64,000 nt of DNA from Paenibacillus albus (GCF_003952225.1 NZ_CP034437.1:3401001-3465000), one strand, 5' to 3'. Positions 9,367 through 18,709 are shown, numbered from the stretch's first letter. The notes: generated by a model from the letters alone, not told the origin. Translations and numbers: made by a program.

Positions 9367-11100
9367 TTGATTAGTCAATTGTCTTGGAAAATCGGGGGAC
9401 AGCAAGGGGAAGGCGTAGAAAGTACCGACCGTATTTTCTCGACAGCGTTGAACCGTTTAGGTTACTACTTGTATGGATACCGTCATTTCTCGTCGCGTAT
9501 TAAGGGCGGTCATACGAATAATAAAATCCGGATCAGCACAAAACCAATGCTGGCAATCTCGGATGATCTAGATATCCTGGTTGCATTTGACCAAGAAAGC
9601 ATTGATCTGAATGCACATGAGCTTCGTCCAGGTGGCGTAGTTGTAGCGGACGCGAAGTTCAATCCGACACTGCCAGAGGGCATCAACGCTCGTCTGTTCC
9701 CAGTACCGATTACTTCAATCGCGGAAGAGCTTGGCACATCCCTGATGAAGAACATGGTAGCATCCGGCGCGTCTTGGGCGCTGCTTGGCTTGCCAATAGA
9801 TGTATTTAATAAAGCAGTAGAAGAAGAGTTCGGTCGTAAAGGCCCAGCAATCGTAGAGAAGAACATTGAAGCGGTTAAACGCGGTTCTGACTTCGTACTT
9901 GAGCTGGCAGGCGGCCCGCTGGAAGAGTTCCAGCTGGAACCGGCTGACGGCAAGCAGAAGCTGTTCATGATCGGCAACGAAGCGATTGGCCTTGGTGCTG
10001 TTGCAGGCGGCTGCCGACTGATGAGCGCATATCCAATTACTCCGGCTTCAGAGGTCATGGAGTACCTGATCAAGAAACTTCCTAAGTTCGGCGGCACAGT
10101 CGTTCAAACGGAAGACGAAATCGCAGCCGTAACGATGGCAATCGGAGCTAACTATGCAGGCGTTCGTACGATGACCGCTTCTGCAGGCCCTGGTTTGTCG
10201 CTGATGATGGAAGCGATCGGTCTTGCCGGTATGACAGAAACTCCGCTTGTAATCGTTGATACGCAGCGTGGCGGCCCTTCAACAGGCTTGCCGACAAAGC
10301 AGGAGCAATCTGACCTTAACGCAATGGTATACGGTACGCATGGCGAAATTCCGAAGATCGTAATCGCGCCAGCTACATTGGAAGATTGCTTCTATGACAC
10401 CATTGAATCTTTCAATCTCTCGGAGCAATACCAAGTACCGGTAATCCTTATGACTGACCTTCAGCTGTCGCTCGGTAAGCAATCCTGCGAGCCGCTGGAT
10501 CTAAATAAAATGCCGATCAACCGTGGTAAAATTGTACGCGATCTGCCAGCTCTTGAAGCCAATGAGCTGTTCAAGCGTTACGAGTTAACGGACGATGGCA
10601 TCTCGCCGCGCGTTATCCCTGGCGACAAGCACGGCTTGCATCACGTAACAGGCGTTGAGCATGACGAAACAGGTCGTCCGTCGGAGAGTGCAATTAACCG
10701 TAAGAAGATGATGGATAAGCGTCTGAACAAGCTGAACGGAATGCTGATCCGCGATGCAGTTCGTGCGGATGCGCCTCACGAGGAAGCAGACCTTCTCATT
10801 ATCGGCATGGGCTCGACTGGCGGTACGATTGACGAAGCTCGTCTTCGTCTCACGGATGACGGCTTGAAAACAAACCATATCACTATCCGTCAGATTCACC
10901 CGTTCCCGACAGATTTGGTGAAGAGTTACCTGGCTGGTGCGAAGAATATCGTAGTTCTTGAGAACAATGCGACTGGACAGCTTGCTGATCAAGTCAAACT
11001 GCACACAGGCTATGGCGACAAGATCAAAAACATATTGAAATACGACGGCAATCCGTTCCTGCCTTCCGAAGTGCACAAAGCATGCAAGGAGTTGGTCTAA
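9367..11100 (+). CDS. 2-oxoacid:ferredoxin oxidoreductase, alpha subunit (fused gamma-alpha)
   Basis: 577-aa subunit of a KorAB-type 2-oxoacid:ferredoxin oxidoreductase, which oxidatively decarboxylates a 2-oxoacid to acyl-CoA with reduction of ferredoxin. An N-terminal gamma-type domain (KIGGQQGEGVEST) is followed by the pyrimidine-binding domain (AYPITPASEVMEYL; TASAGPGLSLM) and a C-terminal transketolase-like domain. TTG at 9367 is chosen because GAGGAG lies at proper distance and the family begins (M)ISQLSWK; the ATG at 9358 is too close to it. The substrate (2-oxoglutarate, pyruvate or branched) cannot be read from the sequence. Confidence 0.92.
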   Translation: MISQLSWKIGGQQGEGVESTDRIFSTALNRLGYYLYGYRHFSSRIKGGHTNNKIRISTKPMLAISDDLDILVAFDQESIDLNAHELRPGGVVVADAKFNPTLPEGINARLFPVPITSIAEELGTSLMKNMVASGASWALLGLPIDVFNKAVEEEFGRKGPAIVEKNIEAVKRGSDFVLELAGGPLEEFQLEPADGKQKLFMIGNEAIGLGAVAGGCRLMSAYPITPASEVMEYLIKKLPKFGGTVVQTEDEIAAVTMAIGANYAGVRTMTASAGPGLSLMMEAIGLAGMTETPLVIVDTQRGGPSTGLPTKQEQSDLNAMVYGTHGEIPKIVIAPATLEDCFYDTIESFNLSEQYQVPVILMTDLQLSLGKQSCEPLDLNKMPINRGKIVRDLPALEANELFKRYELTDDGISPRVIPGDKHGLHHVTGVEHDETGRPSESAINRKKMMDKRLNKLNGMLIRDAVRADAPHEEADLLIIGMGSTGGTIDEARLRLTDDGLKTNHITIRQIHPFPTDLVKSYLAGAKNIVVLENNATGQLADQVKLHTGYGDKIKNILKYDGNPFLPSEVHKACKELV

Positions 11101-11101
11101 G

Positions 11102-11968
11102 ATGGCAACATTTAAAGAGTTTCGTAACAACGTAAAACCGAACTGGTGCCCAGGCTGCGGTGACTTCTCCGTACAGGCTGCTATCCAGCGTGCTGCTGCG
11201 AATGTCGGCCTTGAGCCGGAAGGATTGGCTGTTATTTCGGGTATCGGCTGCTCCGGCCGTATCTCCGGTTATGTGAATGCATACGGCTTGCACGGCATTC
11301 ACGGCCGCGCGCTTCCAATCGCGCAAGGCGTGAAGCTGGCGAACCGCGAGCTGACTGTTATCGCATCCGGCGGTGACGGCGATGGCTTCGCAATCGGTAT
11401 GGGCCACACGGTTCATGCGATTCGTCGTAACATCGATCTTACGTACATCGTCATGGATAACCAAATTTACGGTCTGACAAAAGGTCAAACATCTCCGCGT
11501 TCCGCGGAAGGCTTCAAGACCAAGTCGACGCCGGAAGGCTCGATCGAGTCCACGTTGTCACCGCTTGAAATCGCGATGTCCGCAGGCGCGACTTTCATCG
11601 CGCAATCGTTCTCGAGTGACCTGAAACAGCTCACAGCGCTTATCGAAGCGGGTCTGAACCACAAGGGCTTCTCGCTCATCAACGTATTCAGCCCATGCGT
11701 AACGTTCAACAAAGTGAACACGTACGACTGGTTCAAAGAGAACATCGTTAACCTGGATCAATTCCCGGATTACGATCCGACGAACCGAATCGCTGCGATG
11801 AACAAGATCATGGAAACGAACGGCATGCTTACAGGCCTTATCTACCAGAACAAAGAGCGTCAAGCGTATGAGAGCATGATCAGCGGCTTCAAGCCGGAAG
11901 GTCTTGCTAACCAGGAGCTGTCCTTGTCTCAAAATCAATTCGACAAGCTGCTTACTGAATTTAAATAA
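11102..11968 (+). CDS. 2-oxoacid:ferredoxin oxidoreductase, beta subunit
   Basis: 288-aa thiamine-diphosphate-binding beta subunit. NWCPGCGDFSV and GIGCSGRI carry likely cluster cysteines. GDGDGFAIGMGH and DNQIYGLTKGQ form the ThDP/Mg2+ site. It starts 1 bp after the alpha stop, so the two are made together. There is no separate ferredoxin-like subunit in the window. A weak hairpin and a PduL-type gene follow, which hints at onward use of the acyl-CoA product. Confidence 0.93.
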   Translation: MATFKEFRNNVKPNWCPGCGDFSVQAAIQRAAANVGLEPEGLAVISGIGCSGRISGYVNAYGLHGIHGRALPIAQGVKLANRELTVIASGGDGDGFAIGMGHTVHAIRRNIDLTYIVMDNQIYGLTKGQTSPRSAEGFKTKSTPEGSIESTLSPLEIAMSAGATFIAQSFSSDLKQLTALIEAGLNHKGFSLINVFSPCVTFNKVNTYDWFKENIVNLDQFPDYDPTNRIAAMNKIMETNGMLTGLIYQNKERQAYESMISGFKPEGLANQELSLSQNQFDKLLTEFK

Positions 11969-11988
11969 CGCACAGCTATATAATAATG

Positions 11989-12030
11989 AAGGCATATCGT
12001 CGCTTCTTGCGAACGGTATGCCTTTCTTAT
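11989..12030 (+). terminator. Possible terminator/attenuator between korB-like gene and pduL
   Basis: 12-bp stem AAGGCATATCGT / ACGGTATGCCTT (one G-T pair) with a 12-nt loop and a poor T tract (TCTTAT). Readthrough into pduL is likely. Confidence 0.45.
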
Positions 12031-12063
12031 CGATCACGATATTGCAGAGAGGTGTTGTTACAT

Positions 12064-12633
12064 ATGAAAATCGTTCCGGTTGGCGTATCTGCCAGACATA
12101 TTCATCTGACGCAAGAGCACGTAGAAACGCTGTTCGGTCAAGGCGCGGAGCTCACCGTATTCAAGGATCTCTCCCAGCCAGGCCAATATGCGGCGAATGA
12201 ACAAGTAGAGGTCATTGGACCGAAGGGCAGCTTCGCCAAAGTACGGATTCTTGGTCCGGTACGTCCGCGGACTCAGCTTGAAGTATCGCGTACGGACGCT
12301 TTTCAGCTCGGCATCAACCCGCCGGTCCGGGAGTCGGGCAATATTGCCGGCTCGGCAGGCATTACGATTAAAGGGCCTGCTGGCGAAGTGACGATTGAAG
12401 AAGGCGTGATCGTAGCTGCACGCCATATTCATTTCCATACAAGCGATGCAGAGCGCTGGGGCATCACGGATAAGCAGCGGCTTACTGTAAGACTGCAAGG
12501 TGAGCGTGGCCTCGTGCTGGAGAATGTCGTGGCACGGGTATCGCCTGATTTTGCGCTGGATATGCACATTGATACAGACGAAGCGAATGCATCCGGAGCG
12601 AAGACAGGAGATCAAGCAGAGATCATCGGCTAG
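12064..12633 (+). CDS. pduL: PduL-type phosphate propanoyltransferase/phosphotransacylase
   Basis: 189-aa PduL (PTAC) family protein that interconverts acyl-CoA and acyl-phosphate and is unrelated to Pta. Two zinc-binding histidine motifs are visible: ARHIHL (about residues 10-15) and AARHIHFH (about 120-127). The ATG at 12064 follows AGAGGTG; upstream in-frame codons do not look like family sequence. No microcompartment shell genes are nearby and it lacks an obvious encapsulation peptide, so it is probably cytosolic. Its neighbour makes acyl-CoA, which suggests a 2-oxoacid to acyl-phosphate route. Confidence 0.88.
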   Translation: MKIVPVGVSARHIHLTQEHVETLFGQGAELTVFKDLSQPGQYAANEQVEVIGPKGSFAKVRILGPVRPRTQLEVSRTDAFQLGINPPVRESGNIAGSAGITIKGPAGEVTIEEGVIVAARHIHFHTSDAERWGITDKQRLTVRLQGERGLVLENVVARVSPDFALDMHIDTDEANASGAKTGDQAEIIG

Positions 12634-12652
12634 ACGAGTTGATGATGATAAG

Positions 12653-12692
12653 AAGAGGCAATTTTGCTGATCAGGCGAATTGTCTCTTTTTT
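12653..12692 (+). terminator. Terminator after pduL
   Basis: Hairpin AAGAGGCAATTTTGC / GCGAATTGTCTCTT (one bulge) followed by TTTTTT. Confidence 0.75.
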
Positions 12693-12756
12693 GTTACAAA
12701 TTCATTGTCTCGCTGACAGACTTAAGTCTCATTCTCTTTATTAAGTGATGCCGGTT

Positions 12757-12765
12757 TGCTATAAT
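12757..12765 (+). promoter_or_regulatory. Extended -10 promoter of miaB
   Basis: TGCTATAAT is a perfect extended -10; a weak -35 (TTTATT) sits 17 bp upstream. Confidence 0.55.
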
Positions 12766-12806
12766 ATTGGAATGGACACGTTGGGCCTAGGGGAGCGTGA
12801 GTAAGT

Positions 12807-14378
12807 GTGAAGAAGGAATCCGCAAGTAATGGCAAGGATTTCTCCAAGTATTTTGACTTCTCAGGCGCGAAGGTGCTGAAGGAAGCAGATGGCAAAACAA
12901 CTTACCGAATTAACGGTCGAGATATAACGGTTAATGCTGCGCCCAATCACACTGAAGAGAAACGTAGAGGCAAGGAAGAGATTCAAGTTCACTATGAATC
13001 TTCAATTCCTCCTGAGCTGCAGCAGCTTGGCAGAGGTAAGCTTTATCACATCACGACATATGGGTGCCAAATGAACGAGCACGATACGGAAGTGATGAAG
13101 GGAATCCTCGAAGAAATGGGCTACATGTCCACAGAAGACCGCAAGCAAGCGGATATTATTCTGCTCAACACTTGTGCGATTCGCGAGAACGCGGAGGATA
13201 AAGTGTTCGGCGAGCTTGGTCATCTTAAGCATTTGAAGCTCGAGAAGCCGGGACTCATCCTTGGCGTATGTGGTTGCATGTCGCAGGAAGAGTCGGTCGT
13301 TAACCGCATCATGCAGCGCCATAGCTTCGTTGATCTCCTCTTCGGTACGCATAACATTCACAGACTGCCTTATCTCTTGCATGACGCGCTGTTAAGCAAA
13401 GAGATGGTCGTGGAAGTATGGTCCAAGGAAGGCGACATCATCGAGAACCTGCCGAAGAAGCGGGAAGGGATGCGCGGCTGGGTTAATATCATGTACGGCT
13501 GCGATAAGTTCTGTACGTACTGTATCGTGCCATACACGCGAGGTAAGGAACGGAGCAGGCGTCCCGAGGATGTCATTGCTGAAGTACGCGAGCTGGCTCG
13601 TCAAGGCTTCAAGGAGATTACGCTGCTCGGACAGAATGTCAACGCGTATGGCAAAGACTTCGAAGATATCACCTACCGGTTCGGCGATCTGATGGCAGAT
13701 ATGGCGAAGATTAATATCCCGCGCATTCGTTTCACGACGAGCCACCCACGTGATTTTGACGATCATTTGATCCAAGTGCTTGCAACGAAGGGCAATCTGG
13801 TCGAGCATATTCATCTTCCGGTTCAGTCCGGCAGCACGGAAGTGCTCAAGCGAATGAGCCGCAAGTATACAAGAGAGATGTACCTCGAGCTTGTAGGCCG
13901 AATCAAACGAGCAATACCAGACGTTGTGCTCACATCAGACATTATCGTCGGTTTCCCTGGCGAGACGGATGAGCAGTTCGAAGAGACGCTGTCGCTCGTG
14001 CGCCAAGCCAAGTTCGCTTTCGCGTATTCATTCATCTATTCGCCGCGCGAAGGAACGCCTGCTGCGGATATGGAAGATAACATCCCGGAGAGCGTGAAGA
14101 AAGCGAGATTAGCTCGTTTGAATGCGTTAATCGCTGAGCTAAGCCGCGAGAGCAACGAGCTGCTGGTCGGGCAAGAAATCGAGGTGCTGATCGAAGGCCA
14201 GAGCAAGAACAACGCGACGGTGCTGTCCGGTCGCACGCGCACGAACAAGCTTGTGCATATCGAAGGGGCGGCGGAATCTATCGGTCAATTCATGACTGTG
14301 AAAGTGACGGAAGCCACGACCTGGTATGTGAAAGCGGAGTCGTTAGAAGACTACCTAAATCAAGAAGCAGTATCTTAA
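12807..14378 (+). CDS. miaB: tRNA-2-methylthio-N6-dimethylallyladenosine synthase MiaB
   Basis: Radical SAM methylthiotransferase acting on A37 of tRNAs after isopentenylation. The N-terminal UPF0004 domain has cluster cysteines in [18 protein letters not shown] and [10 protein letters not shown]. The central SAM domain has [17 protein letters not shown]-terminal TRAM domain begins near EIEVLIEG. At 523 aa it is longer than minimal MiaB because of an N-terminal extension of about 70 residues, as in Bacillus. Starts with GTG behind GGGGAG. Followed directly by ricA, as in B. subtilis (ymcB-ymcA). Confidence 0.96.
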   Translation: MKKESASNGKDFSKYFDFSGAKVLKEADGKTTYRINGRDITVNAAPNHTEEKRRGKEEIQVHYESSIPPELQQLGRGKLYHITTYGCQMNEHDTEVMKGILEEMGYMSTEDRKQADIILLNTCAIRENAEDKVFGELGHLKHLKLEKPGLILGVCGCMSQEESVVNRIMQRHSFVDLLFGTHNIHRLPYLLHDALLSKEMVVEVWSKEGDIIENLPKKREGMRGWVNIMYGCDKFCTYCIVPYTRGKERSRRPEDVIAEVRELARQGFKEITLLGQNVNAYGKDFEDITYRFGDLMADMAKINIPRIRFTTSHPRDFDDHLIQVLATKGNLVEHIHLPVQSGSTEVLKRMSRKYTREMYLELVGRIKRAIPDVVLTSDIIVGFPGETDEQFEETLSLVRQAKFAFAYSFIYSPREGTPAADMEDNIPESVKKARLARLNALIAELSRESNELLVGQEIEVLIEGQSKNNATVLSGRTRTNKLVHIEGAAESIGQFMTVKVTEATTWYVKAESLEDYLNQEAVS

Positions 14379-14400
14379 CCACATAGAGGAGCTGGAACCA

Positions 14401-14883
14401 TTGGCAAACCAAGAACATAAGCATGACCACGAACACGAACACGATCATGGTACGAGCTGCGCTGTACCGAAATTCAATACAGAGGATATCATCGTACGCG
14501 CTGATATCATGGCGAAGACGAAGGAACTGGCAAGCATGATTTTCACTTCGGAAGAAGTTCAGCAGTTCCAGCGTGCAGAGAAACAAATTAATGGCAATGA
14601 GCGTGTGCAAGGCTTGATCACTCAAATTAAGAAGAAGCAGAAAGAGCTCGTTGCGTTCCAAACGACGTTCAAGAATGCTGATATGGTGGAGAAGATCGAG
14701 AAGGAAATCGAAGTGCTGCAGGATGAGCTCGACGGTATTCCAATCGTATCGGATTTCCAACAAAGCCAAGCGGACATCAACTACCTGCTGCAAACGATCG
14801 TTTCGGTTATCCGTGATACGGTAGCGGAGAAGATCACCGTGGAAGGCGCATCCGTAGAAGAAGCACCGGAAGAGTGCATGTAA
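14401..14883 (+). CDS. ricA: RicA/YmcA family regulator with His-rich N-terminus
   Basis: 160-aa helical YlbF/YmcA-type protein. In Bacillus, RicA with RicF and RicT forms an Fe-S complex that directs RNase Y and affects competence, biofilm and sporulation. The family core runs from about residue 25 (TEDIIVRADIMAKTKELA) to about 145. An unusual N-terminal tract HKHDHEHEHDH (residues 7-17) could bind metal. Cysteines are at SC near 21 and at the C-terminus (EECM). TTG start with GAGGAG upstream. It follows miaB by 22 bp. Confidence 0.85.
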   Translation: MANQEHKHDHEHEHDHGTSCAVPKFNTEDIIVRADIMAKTKELASMIFTSEEVQQFQRAEKQINGNERVQGLITQIKKKQKELVAFQTTFKNADMVEKIEKEIEVLQDELDGIPIVSDFQQSQADINYLLQTIVSVIRDTVAEKITVEGASVEEAPEECM

Positions 14884-14903
14884 CTTTATATGTGTGAAAA
14901 TGA

Positions 14904-14940
14904 AACACCTGCCGATCACTAGAGTCGGCAGGTGTTTTTT
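14904..14940. terminator. Bidirectional terminator ricA / MFS gene
   Basis: Stem AACACCTGCCGA / TCGGCAGGTGTT with T-runs on the plus side. It lies between convergent genes. Confidence 0.88.
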
Positions 14941-14941
14941 G

Positions 14942-16141
14942 TTACAAATGTGCATTGTCGCGGCGCCAGCTGAGAGTTAGGATGAGTGCCATCAGGGCGA
15001 AGCAGCCGCCGAGGTAGAAGCCATAGTCACGGCCGAAGGCGTCATTAATGAAGCCTGCGAGGAATGGGCCTGCGAACATGCCGACGGAGTATACCGCCTG
15101 GTAGAAGCCCATCGCGGTTGCGCGCTTCGAGGAGGCGAACGGCTGAATGGCAAGTCCGAGCAGCAGCGGCAAATATATGCCCTGCGCGAGTCCATTCAGC
15201 GCTTGCGTCACAGCAAGCCACCCGAGCGAAGGGGAGAACGCAATGGCGACAGTGAAAATGCAGCTGAGTGCATAACCGACGGCAATGACATTCATGCTAC
15301 CGAACTTCGGCGCGAACCATCTGCCCGTAATAAGGGAGGCGGCGGCATGCGGCACCATGAATGCGATGACGATTAGCGTGAGCTCCGAGTTGGAGGCGCC
15401 TAGCGAAGTTGCTTTCAGCGGCGTAAAGCCGAACATCGTAATGAACAGAACGCAGTGCGCCAGAATCGACAGTGTCGATACTTGCACCAGCGACCTTGTT
15501 CGTACCACCTCGCGCAGATGCTGCATCGATATCGGCGGCCTTGTGACGCCTTCGCGCGGTTCTTTGACCGCGAAAGCGAGCAAGAGTCCGGCAAGGCCAA
15601 GGAAAATACCTGCCTTGAATGCCGCATTATAGCTGTATTCGCCAGCGAGCCAGCCGCTAAGTGTCATCCCGATCAGCTGACCCGACACGGTCATGAAGCT
15701 GATGTTGCTCATCGCCTTCGTCGCTTCTGAAGCGGCGAAGTAAGCGGCATAGAGCACGGTAAAAGCAACCCATGCCGAAGCGCATACGCCTGACATCATC
15801 CGGCCGGCAAGCGGCCAAAGCCAGGAGCCTGGTATCGTGAACAGCAGGCAGCTTAATGTGCCGCTGATCATGCCGAGCATGAGGAAGGGCTTACGCTTAT
15901 GCAGCTTATCCGAGTACAGCCCAAGCGGGAATCGTACCAGCATCTGAATAAAGCCATAGCTGCCAAGCACGACGCCGATCAACACATCGGCAAATCCCCT
16001 GCTCGTCATGAAAGGAGTCAAAATCGGAACATACACATACAGCGTCGACCAATACAGCAGCGTGACGATGATAAAGATGAGATGATCCGCCCGATTCGCG
16101 GCAATAAGCGGCCGTTCGGAGGTCTCTGCTGCAGTAGACAA
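14942..16141 (-). CDS. MFS transporter
   Basis: Major facilitator superfamily membrane protein with about 12 hydrophobic segments. The loop 2-3 region contains YGFIQMLVRFPLGLYSDKLHKRK, with the usual G-x-x-S/D-D-x-x-x-R-K pattern. TTG at 16141 is chosen because AAAGGAGTGA lies 10 nt before it; the longer form from TTG at 16177 has its binding site too close. 399 aa. Resembles sugar or drug efflux MFS proteins; the substrate cannot be told. Convergent with ricA. Confidence 0.85.
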   Translation of the reverse strand: MSTAAETSERPLIAANRADHLIFIIVTLLYWSTLYVYVPILTPFMTSRGFADVLIGVVLGSYGFIQMLVRFPLGLYSDKLHKRKPFLMLGMISGTLSCLLFTIPGSWLWPLAGRMMSGVCASAWVAFTVLYAAYFAASEATKAMSNISFMTVSGQLIGMTLSGWLAGEYSYNAAFKAGIFLGLAGLLLAFAVKEPREGVTRPPISMQHLREVVRTRSLVQVSTLSILAHCVLFITMFGFTPLKATSLGASNSELTLIVIAFMVPHAAASLITGRWFAPKFGSMNVIAVGYALSCIFTVAIAFSPSLGWLAVTQALNGLAQGIYLPLLLGLAIQPFASSKRATAMGFYQAVYSVGMFAGPFLAGFINDAFGRDYGFYLGGCFALMALILTLSWRRDNAHL

Positions 16142-16321
16142 GAAGGGGTCACTCCTTTTACGATAGAATGAGAACAATCCTCCTAACTGTATCGCACACG
16201 AGCGAGGAACGGCAATCCTTTTTACAGAAATGGAGACTTAAGAGGAAACTTATGGACAGCGTCCAGCGTATAAGAGTAGGAATCATTAGAAATATCGCTG
16301 TAAACCGGGAAGGGGAATACG

Positions 16322-16876
16322 ATGGAGACAAGTAACATGCCAACTCAGAAAGCGAAGAAATCTTGGGCACGTGAGGTGCGGGATTGGTTCATCTCGCTGG
16401 CAGTAGCAATTGTAGTGGCGCTGCTCGTGCAGAATTATGCGTTTGCACAAACAGAGGTAAAAAATATATCGATGCAAAAAACACTCGTTGAAGGCCAGCG
16501 TCTCATTGAGGACAAGGTGAGCTACTACTTTGAGAAGCCGCAGCGAGGAGATATCGTCATTATCAATGGGCCGGAGAGCGATAAGCGGCTCATTAAGCGA
16601 GTCATCGGCTTGCCTGGAGACGTCATTGATTTCACGGAAGATGGTCGAGTGACGATCAACGGTGAGGCGTTAGAAGAGCCGTATATCAAAGGACTTACAT
16701 ATGCAAACGGTCTGCAAGTGCCATACACGGTGCCAGATAAAACCGTCTTCGTTATGGGGGACAATCGTGAGAACAGTATGGACAGCCGTGCAATCGGGCC
16801 GATCGCTTTCTCCAGTGTGGAAGGCCGTGCGGTATTCAGACTGTGGCCCCTAAATAAATTCGGTCAACTCAATTAG
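16322..16876 (+). CDS. lepB: Signal peptidase I
   Basis: 184-aa type I signal peptidase anchored by one N-terminal transmembrane helix (about residues 21-40). The catalytic serine is in NISMQKTL (about residue 55) and the lysine in DKRLIKRVIGLPGD (about residue 97). Box E is MGDNRENSMDSR. The usual proline after the serine motif (SMxPT) is lysine here. It cleaves signal peptides on the outer membrane face; secreted products in this window (for example 16973) could be substrates. Confidence 0.93.
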   Translation: METSNMPTQKAKKSWAREVRDWFISLAVAIVVALLVQNYAFAQTEVKNISMQKTLVEGQRLIEDKVSYYFEKPQRGDIVIINGPESDKRLIKRVIGLPGDVIDFTEDGRVTINGEALEEPYIKGLTYANGLQVPYTVPDKTVFVMGDNRENSMDSRAIGPIAFSSVEGRAVFRLWPLNKFGQLN

Positions 16877-16972
16877 GAAGCTCATCGGCTGCTTATTAGG
16901 ACATTTCATTGCATGAAACCTCCTCTTGTGGGGAATTATACCAGCTGAATGAGCTGGAGGTGGATAGCGGTG

Positions 16973-17317
16973 ATGAAGGTTGTATGGATGACGATGGCGC
17001 TGGCCGTGTTAGTGTTTAATACAGCGGTGGTTCAAGCAGGCGCGGAGCCGAGTTATGCCAAATGGGGCAGGCTGGCGATGAAGGAAACGGCGCAGCGATA
17101 CCATGCCGATATTACGGATTACAAGCATGTTGGCCGAAAAGTGGAAGACGGGGGACTGATGTCGGAGACATTTCGACTGCAGCTGCGTAAGGGTGCTAAG
17201 GAGTTTGAAGTGACGGTACGCATCTGGTTCGAGCAGCAGAGCGAGCGGGTTGTGCGGATTCATTTCTCAGAGGATGACAAGATGAACGGTCTGCCGGCTG
17301 CAATGATATTAATGTGA
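16973..17317 (+). CDS. Secreted DUF3889-like protein
   Basis: 114-aa small protein with an N-terminal signal peptide ([14 protein letters not shown]...VVQAGA) and a mature domain rich in beta-prone segments ([36 protein letters not shown]). This resembles DUF3889 (YqzG/YhdC-type) proteins, whose function is unknown. GGAGGTGG lies before GTG 16970/ATG 16973, so the ATG at 16949, which precedes that site, is not the start. A short gap separates it from the next gene. Confidence 0.7.
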   Translation: MKVVWMTMALAVLVFNTAVVQAGAEPSYAKWGRLAMKETAQRYHADITDYKHVGRKVEDGGLMSETFRLQLRKGAKEFEVTVRIWFEQQSERVVRIHFSEDDKMNGLPAAMILM

Positions 17318-17372
17318 ATCTTTTTGCAGGGCTGTACCGTATGACACCTTATACCACATGGGAGGGATACGA

Positions 17373-17684
17373 ATGATTCTATCAACTACACCAACGATTG
17401 AAGGAAATCCGATTCAGCAATACTTAGGTGTTGTAACCGGGGAAGCGATTATGGGGGCGAACATCGTTCGCGATCTGTTCGCGTCGATTACAGATATCGT
17501 CGGTGGCCGTTCAGGCGCATATGAAACGAAGCTGAAGGAAGCTCGTGACGTGGCGTTCAGCGAGATGTCCAGTCAAGCTTCGCGACTTGGTGCGAATGCG
17601 ATTGTCGGCATTGACATTGATTATGAAGTGGTGCGGGAAGGGATGCTGATGGTTGCCGTCAGCGGAACCGCAGTTCGCGTATAA
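17373..17684 (+). CDS. YbjQ family (heavy-metal-binding domain) protein
   Basis: 103-aa protein of the YbjQ/UPF0145 family. The typical start [14 protein letters not shown], the central [15 protein letters not shown] and the C-terminal [13 protein letters not shown] are all present. Family function is not established; members are pentameric. ATG 17373 is used, with GGGAGGG 8 nt upstream; the ATG at 17358 precedes that site. Closed by a good terminator. Confidence 0.88.
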   Translation: MILSTTPTIEGNPIQQYLGVVTGEAIMGANIVRDLFASITDIVGGRSGAYETKLKEARDVAFSEMSSQASRLGANAIVGIDIDYEVVREGMLMVAVSGTAVRV

Positions 17685-17692
17685 CAGGTAGA

Positions 17693-17726
17693 AGCAGCGT
17701 CCGGTGAGAACCGGATGCTGTTTTTT
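17693..17726 (+). terminator. Terminator after ybjQ-like gene
   Basis: Stem AGCAGCGTCCGGT / ACCGGATGCTG (G-T pairs) with GAGA loop and TTTTTT. Confidence 0.88.
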
Positions 17727-17814
17727 ATGTCGAAATAGAGTGGACATATGGAGCTCGCGAAGAGTAAAATGCAACTATCACAAGTACCTATGCTTGAAGG
17801 AGCTGTAACTGGAA

Positions 17815-18123
17815 ATGGGAGAAATTATGGCAAGTGAGCTGGAAACCCGGCTGCGTGAAGGCGAGAAGCTGAGCGTGATTGACGTTCGCGAACCCGACGA
17901 GTGGGAAGACGGTCATATTAAAGAAGCGATCAGCATTCCGATGTCGGTATTCGTCGAGAGACTTGGCGAGCTGAGCGACTTAGAAGAACCTATCTATCTG
18001 GTTTGCCGAAGCGGCAACCGCAGCGGCAGAGTGGGCGATTACTTGTCCACGCAAGGTTATGAAGTCGTGAATGTGCTCGGCGGAATGTTGAGCTGGCCTG
18101 GTGAAGTTGTTACCGGCGAATAA
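17815..18123 (+). CDS. Single-domain rhodanese-like protein
   Basis: 102-aa rhodanese fold protein. The active-site loop is VCRSGNRSGRVG, with the persulfide cysteine near residue 64. IDVREPDEWEDGHI is the characteristic early motif. Likely cytosolic sulfur carrier or thiosulfate sulfurtransferase. Two in-frame ATGs are possible (17815 behind AAGGAG with wide spacing; 17827 behind GGGAG). A bidirectional terminator separates it from the convergent lipoprotein gene. Confidence 0.88.
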   Translation: MGEIMASELETRLREGEKLSVIDVREPDEWEDGHIKEAISIPMSVFVERLGELSDLEEPIYLVCRSGNRSGRVGDYLSTQGYEVVNVLGGMLSWPGEVVTGE

Positions 18124-18139
18124 GCTTGTATGTATGAGA

Positions 18140-18184
18140 AAGAGCATTTTGATCATCCGCTAAGGGTGACAAAATGCTCTTTTA
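18140..18184. terminator. Bidirectional terminator
   Basis: 12-bp stem AAGAGCATTTTG / CAAAATGCTCTT with an 18-nt loop between convergent genes. Confidence 0.82.
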
Positions 18185-18193
18185 ATTTGCGAC

Positions 18194-18709
18194 TTAGTCG
18201 TAGCCGCCCTCTGATTCCGGCATTGCCTTGTACTCTTCCTTGGCAGCCACAATCTGCATGATGTCCTCGCGAAGCTGCCTTAGCTGGATCGCATCATCGG
18301 ATATGCTGCAGTAACGGTCCGTCCACGATAGCTCGCGCGTTATGCCGTTTGCCGTTATTTTCCACGTATCTTCGCCGTATGGCGTTTGTTCGCAAGTACG
18401 GGTGCCGGATGTCGTGTAGGGCTTATTCGTAAAATTCATAATTTCGAGAGCTTTCATTTTTGAATAGATGGTCGCCATCTCTTCCTCCGTTAACGTAAGG
18501 TTCGCCGTCGCGCTGCCTTTCACAATGAGATCCTTCGTCACCATATCTGTGTACGTATTAACCTCATTCTTTGTAACCTCTCCATAACCGAAGCGGACCG
18601 AGAAGTCAAAATCATCCGGCATCGCCTCAGCCATCTCCACGCGATTCTTCTCACCGCAGCCTGTCAGCAGCAGCAAAACTGCGAGCAGTGCGATCTGAAC
18701 CTTTCGCAT
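18194..18709 (-). CDS. Putative lipoprotein of unknown function
   Basis: 171-aa protein with a lipoprotein signal: hydrophobic stretch then LLTGC, cysteine near residue 18, so it is probably lipidated and surface anchored. The mature part is acidic and has a pair of cysteines (RTCEQTP and DRYCSIS) that could form a disulfide. I do not recognise the family. GGGGGAGCTG precedes the ATG. Transcribed toward the rhodanese gene and divergent from the copper ATPase. Confidence 0.75.
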   Translation of the reverse strand: MRKVQIALLAVLLLLTGCGEKNRVEMAEAMPDDFDFSVRFGYGEVTKNEVNTYTDMVTKDLIVKGSATANLTLTEEEMATIYSKMKALEIMNFTNKPYTTSGTRTCEQTPYGEDTWKITANGITRELSWTDRYCSISDDAIQLRQLREDIMQIVAAKEEYKAMPESEGGYD

